DNA from: an uncultured Caulobacterales bacterium
GTDB taxonomy: Bacteria; Pseudomonadota; Alphaproteobacteria; Caulobacterales; Maricaulaceae
Direction: 5' to 3'
DNA: 39,178 nucleotides
Assembly: GCA_938003545.1 (NCBI GenBank)
Contig: CALKXY010000005.1
Span: 1-39,178 of the forward strand
The notes under the pieces were generated by a model. That model worked only from the letters and a program-made list of their open reading frames with translations. It made no database searches and was not told the DNA's origin. Both the position numbers and the translations under genes were made by a program. This document shows, piece after piece, positions 16,118 through 24,077 of this stretch; position 1 is the first letter of the stretch, and each line of letters opens with the position of its first letter.

Positions 16118-17539
16118 ATGCCGCAGACCACACCTCAATCGTTCATTTATCACAAAGATTTGCCCAGCGAAGTTGTTCCCGTCTTGATCGATGTGATCTC
16201 TACATCTGATTGGGATAGATATTCTGAGACCCTAACGGAGCCGCAACGCGTCTTTGCGGGGGAGAGACGTTTTGTGGGCGAAACGGGTCAACGCTTGCGC
16301 CTACCAGAAGCAGATGGTCGGGTTAAACGCGTCGTTCTTGGTGTCGGCGAGACGGATGATGCAGGCGAAATGCGAGTAGGATCACTCAGCGGCTCATTAC
16401 CTTCAGGGTATTACAAATTTGGACGCCTGCCGCGAGAAATGGATGCGCGTTTGGCTTCGATTGCCTGGGGGTTAGGGGCCTATCGCTTTGATCGATATCT
16501 GTCTGATAAAAATGATCCAGCTGTTTTAGTGCTTGATGACGCAGATGCTGTCTCTGTTGAAATTCTTGCAACGGTAAATGCCACGGCTTTGTGTCGCGAC
16601 CTGATTAATACGCCTGCTGGCGATATGGGGCCCATCGCATTGGAACAGGCCGCCCGAGATTTGGCACAAAAATTTGAGGCTGACGTCACCAGTGTTGTCG
16701 GCGAAGATTTGTTGGAACAGAATTACCCGATGATTCATGCCGTTGGCCGAGCAGCACATGAAGCGCCGCGCTTGGTTGAATTTGAATGGGGGGATCCATC
16801 GCATCCGAGATTGGCTATTATTGGCAAAGGCATTACCTTTGATACGGGCGGCGTGAATATGAAATCGGCGGCGGGTGCGCGGATTATGAAAAAGGATATG
16901 GGGGGCGCGGCGCATGCCTTAGCGTTGTCACATCTCATCATGGCAACGAACTTACCCGTGCGTTTGCATTGCTTATTGGCGATTGCCGAAAACGCGGTGT
17001 CTGCAAATGCTTATAGGCCTGGAGATATACTTTCGTCGCGTCTTGGCCTGACGGTAGAAATTGATAATACAGATGCAGAAGGCCGTCTTGTGTTGGGGGA
17101 TGCATTGACCAAGGCGACGGAAAGCGATCCCGCTTTCATGATTGATTTTGCGACATTGACGGGCGCGGCGCGCGTGGCATTGGGACCGCATCTACCACCG
17201 ATGTTTTGTAACCGTACGGCGCCTATTGAGGCGGTCACACGGCATGGTACGGCGCAGTTAGACCCTGTTTGGAATATGCCCTTATGGCAGCCTTATAATT
17301 CAATGCTTAGCTCGCCCATCGCGTCTTTGAAAAATTCAGGTGGTGGGTTTGCCGGCGCTGTAACAGCCGCCTTGTTCCTAGAGCGTTTTGTTAAAAATAC
17401 ACCTTGGATGCATTTCGATACATATGGCTGGAACCCTGCTACGCGCCCTGGGCATCCTAAGGGCGGCGATATGTATGCCGTTCGTGCCGTACATGCATGG
17501 CTAAAGGCGGGCGGGTTGAACGCGCGCTTGTCGGAGTAG
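16118..17539 (+). CDS. Leucyl aminopeptidase family protein (peptidase M17)
   Basis: A cytoplasmic metallo-aminopeptidase that removes N-terminal residues from peptides. The active-site signature NTDAEGRLVLGDAL lies at about residues 315-328 and supplies two metal ligands and the catalytic arginine. The other ligands are in GKGITFDTGGVNMKSA (about 237-252) and KKDMGGAAH. The N-terminal domain is present but less conserved. Length of 473 aa is normal. AAGGGA lies 6 bases before the ATG. The last 39 bases overlap the end of the convergent acyltransferase gene. It is more like the PepB/PepA-type paralogs of alphaproteobacteria than a PepA proven by context. Confidence 0.93.
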   Translation: MPQTTPQSFIYHKDLPSEVVPVLIDVISTSDWDRYSETLTEPQRVFAGERRFVGETGQRLRLPEADGRVKRVVLGVGETDDAGEMRVGSLSGSLPSGYYKFGRLPREMDARLASIAWGLGAYRFDRYLSDKNDPAVLVLDDADAVSVEILATVNATALCRDLINTPAGDMGPIALEQAARDLAQKFEADVTSVVGEDLLEQNYPMIHAVGRAAHEAPRLVEFEWGDPSHPRLAIIGKGITFDTGGVNMKSAAGARIMKKDMGGAAHALALSHLIMATNLPVRLHCLLAIAENAVSANAYRPGDILSSRLGLTVEIDNTDAEGRLVLGDALTKATESDPAFMIDFATLTGAARVALGPHLPPMFCNRTAPIEAVTRHGTAQLDPVWNMPLWQPYNSMLSSPIASLKNSGGGFAGAVTAALFLERFVKNTPWMHFDTYGWNPATRPGHPKGGDMYAVRAVHAWLKAGGLNARLSE

Positions 17540-18595
17540 GATAAATAAAAGCCCTGAGCTGACGCACGCCACAAAGGTTGAGAGTATTGGACTTTGGCTT
17601 GGCGTTAAAGCCACGACTATCTGCGCAGCGGGCCAGATGCTGACATAAAGTACAGGCGCGAGGCGTGGGCAAAGCTGTAATATCTGCGGCGCATTGTGTA
17701 GAAACCCAAGACAAAGCGTAAGCCAGAAGGCGACGCCTAGGATTTCTTGCGATGCGCTCCAAGGCATCCACATATAAACCGCTGTCGCAACCAAACCAAT
17801 CGCCGTAGCTGACGCCATAATACGACGTTTGTTTAAACGCAGATGTTGTTGCCACAACAAAAGCGTTACCCCGATCAAATAGGCATATCCAAGTCGGATG
17901 CCTGAGAGGAAGGGCTCGACCTGTGTGGCGAAATCTGCATCGGAAACTGCGTGATCAACAAGTCTGACATAGGTGGCAACCGAGACTATGCAGAGAGCGA
18001 GGACGAGTTTTGGATTTTGTAAAATGCGAGACGTCCATCCAAGCAGAAATGCGATGTGCAGCAAAATACCCCATCGCAGCGTCCAGATTGCACCCTGCAG
18101 GAGGCACATATATTTTGCGTCATCCATCAGTCCGGGCATCAACCCACCGGGGTCTATGAGGAATATTGTTTTTAGGAAATATTTGGCGCGGTCACCTGTG
18201 CTCATCCGAACGGTTGCATCTGGCGCGCACATAATGGGGTAGATGATCAGGGCACTTACTAGGGTCGCCGCAATCAATGCTGGCCAAAGGCTCTTAAGGC
18301 GAGAGGTAAAGAAGTCTTTGATGGATCGACCGTTTGCCATTGAGCGCGCGGCGAGAAACCCGGACAATATGAAGAGCATTTGAACGCCGTACCATGACGG
18401 ATCATACCCCCAATGATTTCCCCACTCGGTTGTTTGGGGACCGATGCGCATCGTTGACGCATATCCCATCCCAATTGCTAGAATAATCAAAATGCGAAGG
18501 GATGCTAAACCGTGCAATGGCAAGGTATAATTTCGACGTCGCGACCCATTTAGGGCGAGTATGTCATGTGTAGCGATTTTTGCGGCTAGGCTCAT
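17501..18595 (-). CDS. Acyltransferase-3-like integral membrane protein
   Basis: A protein of about ten hydrophobic helices, resembling the acyltransferase-3 family that O-acylates sugars of polysaccharides or lipids. Supporting features are the N-terminal LHGLASLRILIILAIGMGYAS, QMLFILSGFLAARS (the usual FFVLSGFLI element) and the loop around DFFTSRLKSLWPAL (the usual F..RR..RL.P element). The conserved His of the first helix is missing; GMGY occupies its place, so activity may differ or be lost. Length of 364 aa is typical. Its 3' end overlaps pepA-like coding sequence by 39 bases on the opposite strand. It diverges from the marR gene. Confidence 0.8.
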   Translation of the reverse strand: MSLAAKIATHDILALNGSRRRNYTLPLHGLASLRILIILAIGMGYASTMRIGPQTTEWGNHWGYDPSWYGVQMLFILSGFLAARSMANGRSIKDFFTSRLKSLWPALIAATLVSALIIYPIMCAPDATVRMSTGDRAKYFLKTIFLIDPGGLMPGLMDDAKYMCLLQGAIWTLRWGILLHIAFLLGWTSRILQNPKLVLALCIVSVATYVRLVDHAVSDADFATQVEPFLSGIRLGYAYLIGVTLLLWQQHLRLNKRRIMASATAIGLVATAVYMWMPWSASQEILGVAFWLTLCLGFLHNAPQILQLCPRLAPVLYVSIWPAAQIVVALTPSQSPILSTFVACVSSGLLFILLRQARVQPARL

Positions 18596-18691
18596 GATGT
18601 GGCCTTAGCAAAAAAGGCTTAAAAATTTTGTTGAATTTGAGTCACTTGAGTCCTCCTGAGCGATCATTGCTAGCTCTGTCCCTTGACCCCG

Positions 18692-18719
18692 GAATCATGA
18701 GTGTGCGATTCAATGATTC
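18692..18719. promoter_or_regulatory. Candidate operator between acyltransferase and marR genes
   Basis: GAATCAT (18692-18698) and ATGATTC (18713-18719) form 7-bp inverted arms with a 14-base spacer in the divergent intergenic region. A TTGACC hexamer lies just upstream at 18683. The spacing allows a dimeric regulator such as the MarR protein encoded next door to bind. This is an inference from position only. Confidence 0.35.
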
Positions 18720-18760
18720 GTAAACCACATTTCAAGCAATCCCCAAGGAGCGAAGCGCCA

Positions 18761-19180
18761 ATGTCCGCAACGGAAACACTATTCGCGCCTCGTCTTGTTG
18801 CCTCAACAGGTCATCCGCAACTTGCGCCGGTTCAGCTAGAACGCCCTGCGAAACTCTCTCGTAAAGACAGTCTAGCTTTTTGGCATCGCGTCACTTTACA
18901 GATGGTGCGCTCTGATGCGCCTGACCTTTCTGCGCGGCAATTGGCCATGTTGATGAGCATTTATTTGGAAGACGGCCCGCACACGGTGCGATCTTTGGCT
19001 AAACATTTAGGTGTCACAAAAGCCGCAATTAGCCGCGCGACGGACAGCCTCTCCAAACTCGGGTATCTTGAGCGTAAACCTGACCACCGCGATAAGCGGT
19101 CAGTTGTCTTGGCGCGCACATCTGCAGGTATTCACTTCCTGTCTGAATTTGCGGACACGATTCAGTCCGAACGCCCTTAA
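18761..19180 (+). CDS. MarR-family transcriptional regulator
   Basis: A DNA-binding regulator with a winged helix-turn-helix. The HTH is visible at about residues 77-98 (VRSLAKHLGVTKAAISRATD), followed by the wing LERKPDHRDKRSVVLARTSAG, which is the typical MarR pattern with the conserved Asp-Arg pair. I chose the ATG at 18761 (139 aa) because AAGGAG lies 10 bases upstream. An in-frame GTG at 18701 lacks such a site and would lie inside the candidate operator. The NlpC/P60 gene starts 14 bases downstream, so the two are probably co-transcribed. The ligand cannot be predicted. Confidence 0.9.
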   Translation: MSATETLFAPRLVASTGHPQLAPVQLERPAKLSRKDSLAFWHRVTLQMVRSDAPDLSARQLAMLMSIYLEDGPHTVRSLAKHLGVTKAAISRATDSLSKLGYLERKPDHRDKRSVVLARTSAGIHFLSEFADTIQSERP

Positions 19181-19194
19181 ATCTGTCGTCTGAA

Positions 19195-19977
19195 ATGACC
19201 CCAGATCCGCGCATAACACTAGCTGCCGGCACATCGACAACTCAGCATTATATTGCAGCGCCATTTGCGGATTTAATGACGCCAAATGGGATTGGGACGC
19301 AGGCGCTTTTTGGGCAGCGATTTGATTTAATATCGGAGAGAGCAGGCGTCGCGCAAGGCGCATTATATGCCGTGCTTACTGATATGGATCGTGTTGATTA
19401 TATCGGCACATTGCCAACATCTGTTTTGTCTAAAGGCGCGTTTACGCCGACATGTATTGTGACGGCCATTGCGGCGCCAATCTTTGAAAAAGCTGATATA
19501 AAATCACGCCTCTTAGGCAACTTACCGCGAAATTCAGCTCTACAGGGCGAGATCAGTGGCGCGTTTTTAAAATCTCCGCACAGCGGATATATTCATTTGC
19601 GACATCTACGAAAAATTGGTCAGGCTTCGTCACGGTCCTTCATTGATTTTGCAAAGGATATGCTGGGACTGCCTTATGTATGGGGCGGAACGGGCGGCGT
19701 GGGTGTGGATTGCTCAGGGCTTGTACAAAGCGCGTTGGCCGCTGCAGGTGTTGATGCTCCCAGAGATGCAGATCAGCAGGAGGCGGCTTTAGGGCAGGCC
19801 GTGCAATATGAGGACAGACGGCAAGGTGATTTCCTCTTTTGGCCTGGGCATGTTGGGATAGTTATTGAAGATGATCAACTGTTGCATGCGAATGCTTATC
19901 ACATGAGCGTCGCCATAGAGGCCGTCAGTGCCGCTGTTGCGCGCATTGGAGTAGTGCGGACGATTAAGCGTCTCTAA
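19195..19977 (+). CDS. NlpC/P60 family cysteine peptidase with SH3-like N-terminal region
   Basis: A cell-wall peptide hydrolase (C40 family) probably cleaving gamma-D-glutamyl bonds in peptidoglycan or in recycled muropeptides. The catalytic Cys173 is in GVDCSGLV, His219 in GHVGI, and the third polar residue is probably His231 in LLHANAYH. Residues 15-140 look like bacterial SH3-type modules (YAVLTDMDRVDYIGTLP, HSGYIHLRHL). No signal peptide is seen, as in many alphaproteobacterial members, so it may act in recycling inside the cell or be exported another way. It follows the marR gene by 14 bases and ends at a strong terminator. Confidence 0.9.
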   Translation: MTPDPRITLAAGTSTTQHYIAAPFADLMTPNGIGTQALFGQRFDLISERAGVAQGALYAVLTDMDRVDYIGTLPTSVLSKGAFTPTCIVTAIAAPIFEKADIKSRLLGNLPRNSALQGEISGAFLKSPHSGYIHLRHLRKIGQASSRSFIDFAKDMLGLPYVWGGTGGVGVDCSGLVQSALAAAGVDAPRDADQQEAALGQAVQYEDRRQGDFLFWPGHVGIVIEDDQLLHANAYHMSVAIEAVSAAVARIGVVRTIKRL

Positions 19978-19982
19978 AACGC

Positions 19983-20011
19983 AAACGACCCGCTCTAAGG
20001 CGGGTCGTTTT
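19983..20011. terminator. Terminator after the NlpC/P60 gene
   Basis: The perfect 11-bp stem AAACGACCCGC/GCGGGTCGTTT has a 6-base loop and short A and T tracts. It lies between convergent genes (NlpC/P60 and cytochrome c) and could serve both. Confidence 0.88.
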
Positions 20012-20034
20012 GAGTTTAGGTGTTGTGAAAGAAA

Positions 20035-20598
20035 CTACTCTGTTGGCGCTTCTGGCTCTGCTGCGGCAGCAGCAGCAGGTTTCGCCAATGGTGACGGCGC
20101 TGCGACACGCAAATATTCAATCACTGCAGCGCGGTCAGTCGGTTTCTTGAGGCCTACGAAATTCATCTTTGTGCCAGGTGCATAAGCACTTGGTTTTTTC
20201 AGGAAAGCATCAAGTGATTCATAGGACCAGTTTCCATCTAGTCCTGTCAGAGCTGGAGAGAAGCTATACCCAGCATGTGAGGCCTTATCCGCACCTACAA
20301 CGCCGTAGAGAGCTGGGCCCGTGCCATTTTTACCGCCAGCGTCTGCATTATGGCAGGATTTACATTTTTTGAAGACTTTCGCGCCTTTGGCTGCGTCCAT
20401 TGCGGCAACCCAATCGGCTTGCGGGAAGGGAAGTGGTACAGCGTCAACGGGGGCTGCGTTGATTGCTGGGCCGACCTTATAGGCTATGACTTCTTCTTCT
20501 GCGCCCATGACAACGCCAGGTAACTTCATTAGAACAAGCATACCTAGTGCCGTTGCCAGAACGGCGCCTGCAATTTTATTGAAACCTAAATCGTCCAT
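20035..20598 (-). CDS. Membrane-anchored class I cytochrome c (CycM-like)
   Basis: An electron carrier tethered to the inner membrane with its heme domain in the periplasm, probably passing electrons to a terminal oxidase. One helix (residues 8-27) precedes a linker and the heme domain: CKSCH at 79-83 binds heme, and Met145 in GTKMNF is the axial ligand. The segments ALYGVVG and YSFSPAL are typical of the mitochondrial-like class. The tail is Ala/Pro/Glu-rich. I chose the ATG at 20598 (187 aa) because AGGA lies 7 bases upstream. The longer open frame to 20736 has no family support. It diverges from the prephenate dehydratase gene. Confidence 0.92.
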   Translation of the reverse strand: MDDLGFNKIAGAVLATALGMLVLMKLPGVVMGAEEEVIAYKVGPAINAAPVDAVPLPFPQADWVAAMDAAKGAKVFKKCKSCHNADAGGKNGTGPALYGVVGADKASHAGYSFSPALTGLDGNWSYESLDAFLKKPSAYAPGTKMNFVGLKKPTDRAAVIEYLRVAAPSPLAKPAAAAAAEPEAPTE

Positions 20599-20783
20599 GA
20601 CGAAGTCCTGTCTTACGCGAGTCCAGATGAGAGCACTGAGATAAGTGCCTATCATTTGCGCCATTTCATATAAATATAGGCCACAAATGCAAATAGAAAA
20701 CACCTTGCGGCGTAGCGTCGCGAGGGGTTTATACACTGTTATCTGTGCAAAATGCGCATCAACGGTAAACAGACGGGAATATT

Positions 20784-21620
20784 GTGTCTAAAATTGTCTA
20801 TCAGGGTGAACCCGGAGCCTATTCTCATCTGGCATGCGCACAGTTTTACTCAGAGTATGAGCCCGTTGCTTGTCAAAGCTTTGAGAAGGCTTTTGAGGCC
20901 GTTCGGTCAGGTGCTGCTCAGCTGGCAATGATTCCAGTTGAAAACACCGTCGCAGGACGAGTTTCTGACATCTACCATCTGTTACCTGATGGCGGCTTGC
21001 ATATTGTGGGCGAGCGATATTTGCCTGTGCATCACCAGTTTTTGGGTGTGCGGGGTGCTGTTCTTTCGGATATTCGTACAGCGCGATCACATCACATGGC
21101 TTTAGGGCAAGTTCGCAAATTCTTGACAACCCACGACATTAACGCTGTTGTAGATGTCGATACGGCAGGGGCCGCCCGAAAAATATCTGAAAACGAAGAC
21201 AAAACGGTTGCTGCGGTGGCCTCTAGCTTGGCTGCAGAGATTTATGGTCTCGATATTCTGGCGGCTAATATTGAAGATGCCGACCATAATACAACGCGCT
21301 TTATTGTTCTCGCAGATACTCTAGTCGTTCCAGCTATTGATGTTCCAAGTGTCAGTTCATTCGTGTTTCATGTTCGCTCCGTACCCTCGGCGCTTTATAA
21401 AGCCTTGGGCGGGTTTGCGTCTAATGGTTTGAATTTGACCAAACTTGAGAGCTACATGGTCGGAGGTTCCTTTAAGGCTGCGCAATTTTATGCGGATGTC
21501 GAAGGTCATATTGATAGCCCTGCTATGAAAAATGCGCTGGAAGAGTTGGCATTTTTCTCCGAAAAAATTACGCATCTTGGGACATATCCAATGGACGATG
21601 TTCGTCTCTCGCAAGCGTGA
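20784..21620 (+). CDS. pheA: Prephenate dehydratase
   Basis: Converts prephenate to phenylpyruvate in phenylalanine biosynthesis. The catalytic domain spans residues 1-180, with YQGEPGAYSH at the start, VENTVAGRV, and the essential Thr-Arg-Phe in NTTRFIVL at about 167-174. A C-terminal ACT domain (about 195-270) with GLNLTKLESYM and FYADVEGH should give feedback control by phenylalanine. There is no chorismate mutase domain, as is common in alphaproteobacteria. The start is GTG at 20784, with GGGA 6 bases upstream. Length is 278 aa. Confidence 0.95.
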   Translation: MSKIVYQGEPGAYSHLACAQFYSEYEPVACQSFEKAFEAVRSGAAQLAMIPVENTVAGRVSDIYHLLPDGGLHIVGERYLPVHHQFLGVRGAVLSDIRTARSHHMALGQVRKFLTTHDINAVVDVDTAGAARKISENEDKTVAAVASSLAAEIYGLDILAANIEDADHNTTRFIVLADTLVVPAIDVPSVSSFVFHVRSVPSALYKALGGFASNGLNLTKLESYMVGGSFKAAQFYADVEGHIDSPAMKNALEELAFFSEKITHLGTYPMDDVRLSQA

Positions 21621-21666
21621 TGCGCCTTGAGTTGAGTGAGAGGTCGTCTGTCCTTATATGCTGTAC

Positions 21667-22119
21667 ATGATGAAACGTGTCTTTTCTGCTATTCTCGGGG
21701 CTGGCCTCCTGCTGTCTCCTGTCGCGGCCTCTGCTGCGCCGGACGCCGTTTTTACGAGCTGGCGCGATAATGTTGCTGCTGAAGGGTATGATGTCGTCAG
21801 TTTTTTCTCTGGCAAGCCACAGCTTGGGAAAATGGAATTTTCGACACGTTATGAGGGCGCAGATTGGTTCTTTACCAATCGTGCGAATAAAGATTTATTT
21901 CTTACAAATCCGGAATTATTTGCGCCGCAATATGGTGGATATTGCGCATGGGCTATCGCCAAAGGCAAGCTGGCCCCTGGCAGCGCAGAACATTGGCACG
22001 TTGAAGATGGACGCCTCTATTTCAATTATAACGCCCGTATTAAGCGCCGTTGGGATAAGAAGCGTGCGAAATTCATCGAGAATGCTGACACACGCTGGCC
22101 AGACCTTGTTGAAGATTAA
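21667..22119 (+). CDS. Exported YHS domain-containing protein
   Basis: A small secreted or periplasmic protein of about 150 aa. Residues 1-23 form a signal peptide ending in ASAA. The YHS-type core covers about residues 35-115: GYDVVSFFSGKPQLG, FFTNRANKDLFLTNPELFAPQYGGYCAWAIAKG. This pattern is found in YHS proteins with suspected metal binding. The C-terminus is basic and aromatic (RIKRRWDKKR). In-frame ATGs at 21658, 21667 and 21670 are all possible; 21667 gives the most typical signal peptide. The gene follows pheA by 46 bases. Its exact role is unknown. Confidence 0.85.
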   Translation: MMKRVFSAILGAGLLLSPVAASAAPDAVFTSWRDNVAAEGYDVVSFFSGKPQLGKMEFSTRYEGADWFFTNRANKDLFLTNPELFAPQYGGYCAWAIAKGKLAPGSAEHWHVEDGRLYFNYNARIKRRWDKKRAKFIENADTRWPDLVED

Positions 22120-22125
22120 GTATTT

Positions 22126-22147
22126 CGAGACAGCCTAAGCGGTCTCG
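22126..22147. terminator. Weak hairpin between convergent YHS and nudC genes
   Basis: CGAGAC and GTCTCG pair around a 10-base loop, followed by TTT on the plus strand. It lies over the 3' end of nudC. It may partly terminate both converging transcripts. Confidence 0.4.
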
Positions 22148-23052
22148 TTTAACCACTGCCGCATTAATTGATGTGCAATCGTTTGACGCGGTAAACGCAT
22201 AAAGGCCTCGCCGCGCTTTTCAAATACGGCCAGAACCTCTTCGCGCGTGAACCAGCGTGCATCTTCCAGTTCTTTCGGATCAACCGTAATATCCGTATTC
22301 ACGGCTTCCAGCATTAATCCCATCATAAGCTGCGCTGGGAAAGGCCAAGGTTGAGAGAATATATAACGCGGGTTTTTGGTCTTAATTCCCGCTTCTTCCA
22401 TAACTTCGCGTTGGGCGGCTTCTTCGACGCTTTCACCGGGGGACACAAACCCAGCCAAAGCGGACATGGCGCCCTCTGGCCAGCCCACGCCGCGTCCAAG
22501 GAGAACGCGGTCGCCATCTGTGACCAACATAATGGCGACAGGATTGACGCGCGGGAAGCTCTCTGCCCCGCAGCCCGTGCAAAGTTGTTTGGTGCCGCCG
22601 TCGCGCGAAACCGTTTTTGTGCCACATGCGACGCAATGTTTATCCGTGAAATGCCAGGCAAATAAGGATTTCGCTCTGCCGGCCAAAGCGAGATCAGAGG
22701 GACGCATATTCCCGCCGATACCACGTAACGACACGAAGTTCTGTTCCGGCATGAACTCTTCTGGCTTTGTAATGCTGAATGCGAAAATCGGGCGCTCCCC
22801 TTCCATTCCAAGAAATAGCGGGCCAGGTGCCATCAGATCATGACCAATGAGATCAGAGGGATGAACTCGGTGTGGGCGTCCACCTGCACCAATCCCTATG
22901 CGTCCCTGATAAAACAAAACGGCACGTGCCGATGTTTTCTGTAGCAAGGCTTGCAGCTGTTCTGGATCACGGATGTTATCTCCGTGATCGAGTTGATCGC
23001 CAGAGAAAGGAACGGGGATGTCGGCTTGAATATCTGTCATAAGGACGGACAT
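22135..23052 (-). CDS. nudC: NAD(+)/NADH diphosphatase NudC
   Basis: A Nudix hydrolase that splits NADH or NAD into NMN and AMP and can remove NAD caps from RNA. The zinc ribbon is intact: Cys140, Cys143, Cys158 and Cys161. The Nudix box spans residues 201-223 (GFVSPGESVEEAAQREVMEEAG). The family-specific SQPWPFP motif follows at 233-239. The N-terminal domain is present. Length is 305 aa. The ATG at 23052 and one at 23040 are both possible. It stands alone on the minus strand, divergent from the beta-barrel gene. Confidence 0.95.
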   Translation of the reverse strand: MSVLMTDIQADIPVPFSGDQLDHGDNIRDPEQLQALLQKTSARAVLFYQGRIGIGAGGRPHRVHPSDLIGHDLMAPGPLFLGMEGERPIFAFSITKPEEFMPEQNFVSLRGIGGNMRPSDLALAGRAKSLFAWHFTDKHCVACGTKTVSRDGGTKQLCTGCGAESFPRVNPVAIMLVTDGDRVLLGRGVGWPEGAMSALAGFVSPGESVEEAAQREVMEEAGIKTKNPRYIFSQPWPFPAQLMMGLMLEAVNTDITVDPKELEDARWFTREEVLAVFEKRGEAFMRLPRQTIAHQLMRQWLNETA

Positions 23053-23256
23053 GCGACCTTACGCATCTGAAATCAAACCGTAATTTAACGTCTATTTTGT
23101 TCATGATTGTGTCATCTAGGTGACAGTGTTTTCACAAACTGTCGCGTTTTTGTCACAGCAAGGGCTTTGTCTGCGCCTAAGGTGGTAGCTAAGGCTTGCG
23201 AAAGTATTTTATCCCCCTGACTTGAGCAAATGTCAGAAACTAAAAAGGATGACACA

Positions 23257-23781
23257 ATGAAATTTCTTAAACTCGTACTCGCTGCAACAGCCCTCACAGG
23301 TTTCGCAGCCTCGGCACAGGCGCAAGATTCAGGCGTTTATGTAAACTTAGGCGCAGAGGCCGTTGAGTTTGACAGCTACAACATCACAGGCCGTTTGGGA
23401 TATCAGTTCACAGAGAACCTCTCTGTTGAAGGTCAAGGCAGCTTTGGCGTGATTGATGACGACATTGCCGGCGTAGATGTTGGGGTCGATAATAGCTTCG
23501 CCGCATTTGTGCGCGGTTCTGTACCCTTAAGTGAGCAGTTCAGCCTCTTTGCCCGTGGTGGTTATCACTTCACGCAATTCGGCGCTGACGGTGATGGCGT
23601 TGACGCATCTGTAGACATTGATGGTTTTGCCTTTGGTGGGGGTGCCGAATATATGTTGGATGCTCGAAACGGTCTGCGGGCTGACGTGACGTTCTTCGAT
23701 AGCGATGACAACACGCTCAATGGCGTTGATGTTTCAGGTACAGCGGAAACCTATTCGATTTCATACGTTCGTAAATTCTAA
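23257..23781 (+). CDS. Outer-membrane beta-barrel protein (OmpA/porin-like small barrel)
   Basis: A 174-aa exported protein. The signal peptide (residues 1-22) ends in SAQA. The mature part alternates hydrophobic and polar residues as in an eight-stranded barrel, with acidic loops (IDDDIAGVDVGVD, DGDGVDASVDIDG), and ends in YSISYVRKF with a terminal phenylalanine, the signal for outer-membrane insertion. I chose the ATG at 23257, where AAGGA lies 8 bases upstream. The open frame begins at 23230. Strong codon regularity suggests good expression. Its role is unknown beyond being an outer-membrane barrel. A terminator follows. Confidence 0.9.
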   Translation: MKFLKLVLAATALTGFAASAQAQDSGVYVNLGAEAVEFDSYNITGRLGYQFTENLSVEGQGSFGVIDDDIAGVDVGVDNSFAAFVRGSVPLSEQFSLFARGGYHFTQFGADGDGVDASVDIDGFAFGGGAEYMLDARNGLRADVTFFDSDDNTLNGVDVSGTAETYSISYVRKF

Positions 23782-23804
23782 GCGTTTGCTTTAGATTAAA
23801 ATTT

Positions 23805-23836
23805 GAGCCCTTGCCTGAAGTGGTGAGGGCTTTTTT
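23805..23836 (+). terminator. Intrinsic terminator after the beta-barrel gene
   Basis: GAGCCCT...AGGGCT with inner CC/GG pairs, followed by six T residues. It separates the barrel gene from the SRP RNA promoter immediately downstream. Confidence 0.85.
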
Positions 23837-23852
23837 ATGCCTGCAACTCTTG

Positions 23853-23858
23853 TATAAT
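23853..23858 (+). promoter_or_regulatory. Probable -10 box of the SRP RNA gene
   Basis: TATAAT is a perfect -10 hexamer about 20-25 bases before the likely RNA start. The -35 region falls in the T-run of the preceding terminator and shows no good TTGACA. Confidence 0.5.
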
Positions 23859-23879
23859 CCATATGCCGCAGCTACATCG

Positions 23880-23982
23880 CTCCTCGGAAGGTCGGCCTGG
23901 ACGATTTCCTCGCCAACCCGGTCAGGGCGGGAACGCAGCAGCCGCAACGAGTTCTTTTTCGGGTCAGGATCCGGTCTTCCAC
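23880..23982 (+). ncRNA. ffs: Signal recognition particle RNA (4.5S/SRP RNA, small bacterial type)
   Basis: The RNA scaffold of the signal recognition particle, which with Ffh targets membrane proteins to FtsY. The apical core is visible as CGCCAACCCGGTCAG, then GGCGGGAACGCAGCAGCCG, which matches the conserved symmetric and asymmetric loops as they appear in alphaproteobacteria. The stem closes with GGAAGGTCGGCC on the 5' side and GGATCCGGTCTTCC on the 3' side. Ends are estimated from this pairing. A run of T-rich sequence follows. The RNA lies inside an open frame that extends upstream of the mscS gene, so that extension is not coding. Confidence 0.9.
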
Positions 23983-24077
23983 TTTTCTCTCTAATTATAT
24001 TGAAATCACACGCGCTCTTGTGGAACGCACGGGTGAGAGACCGAGATATATCGGTGCGATTACGGTGGGAGCGTCCA

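Noticed and set aside
23811..24077. 89-codon N-terminal extension of the MscS protein
   Set aside because: It runs through the SRP RNA gene, and the ATG at 24078 gives a clean signal peptide.
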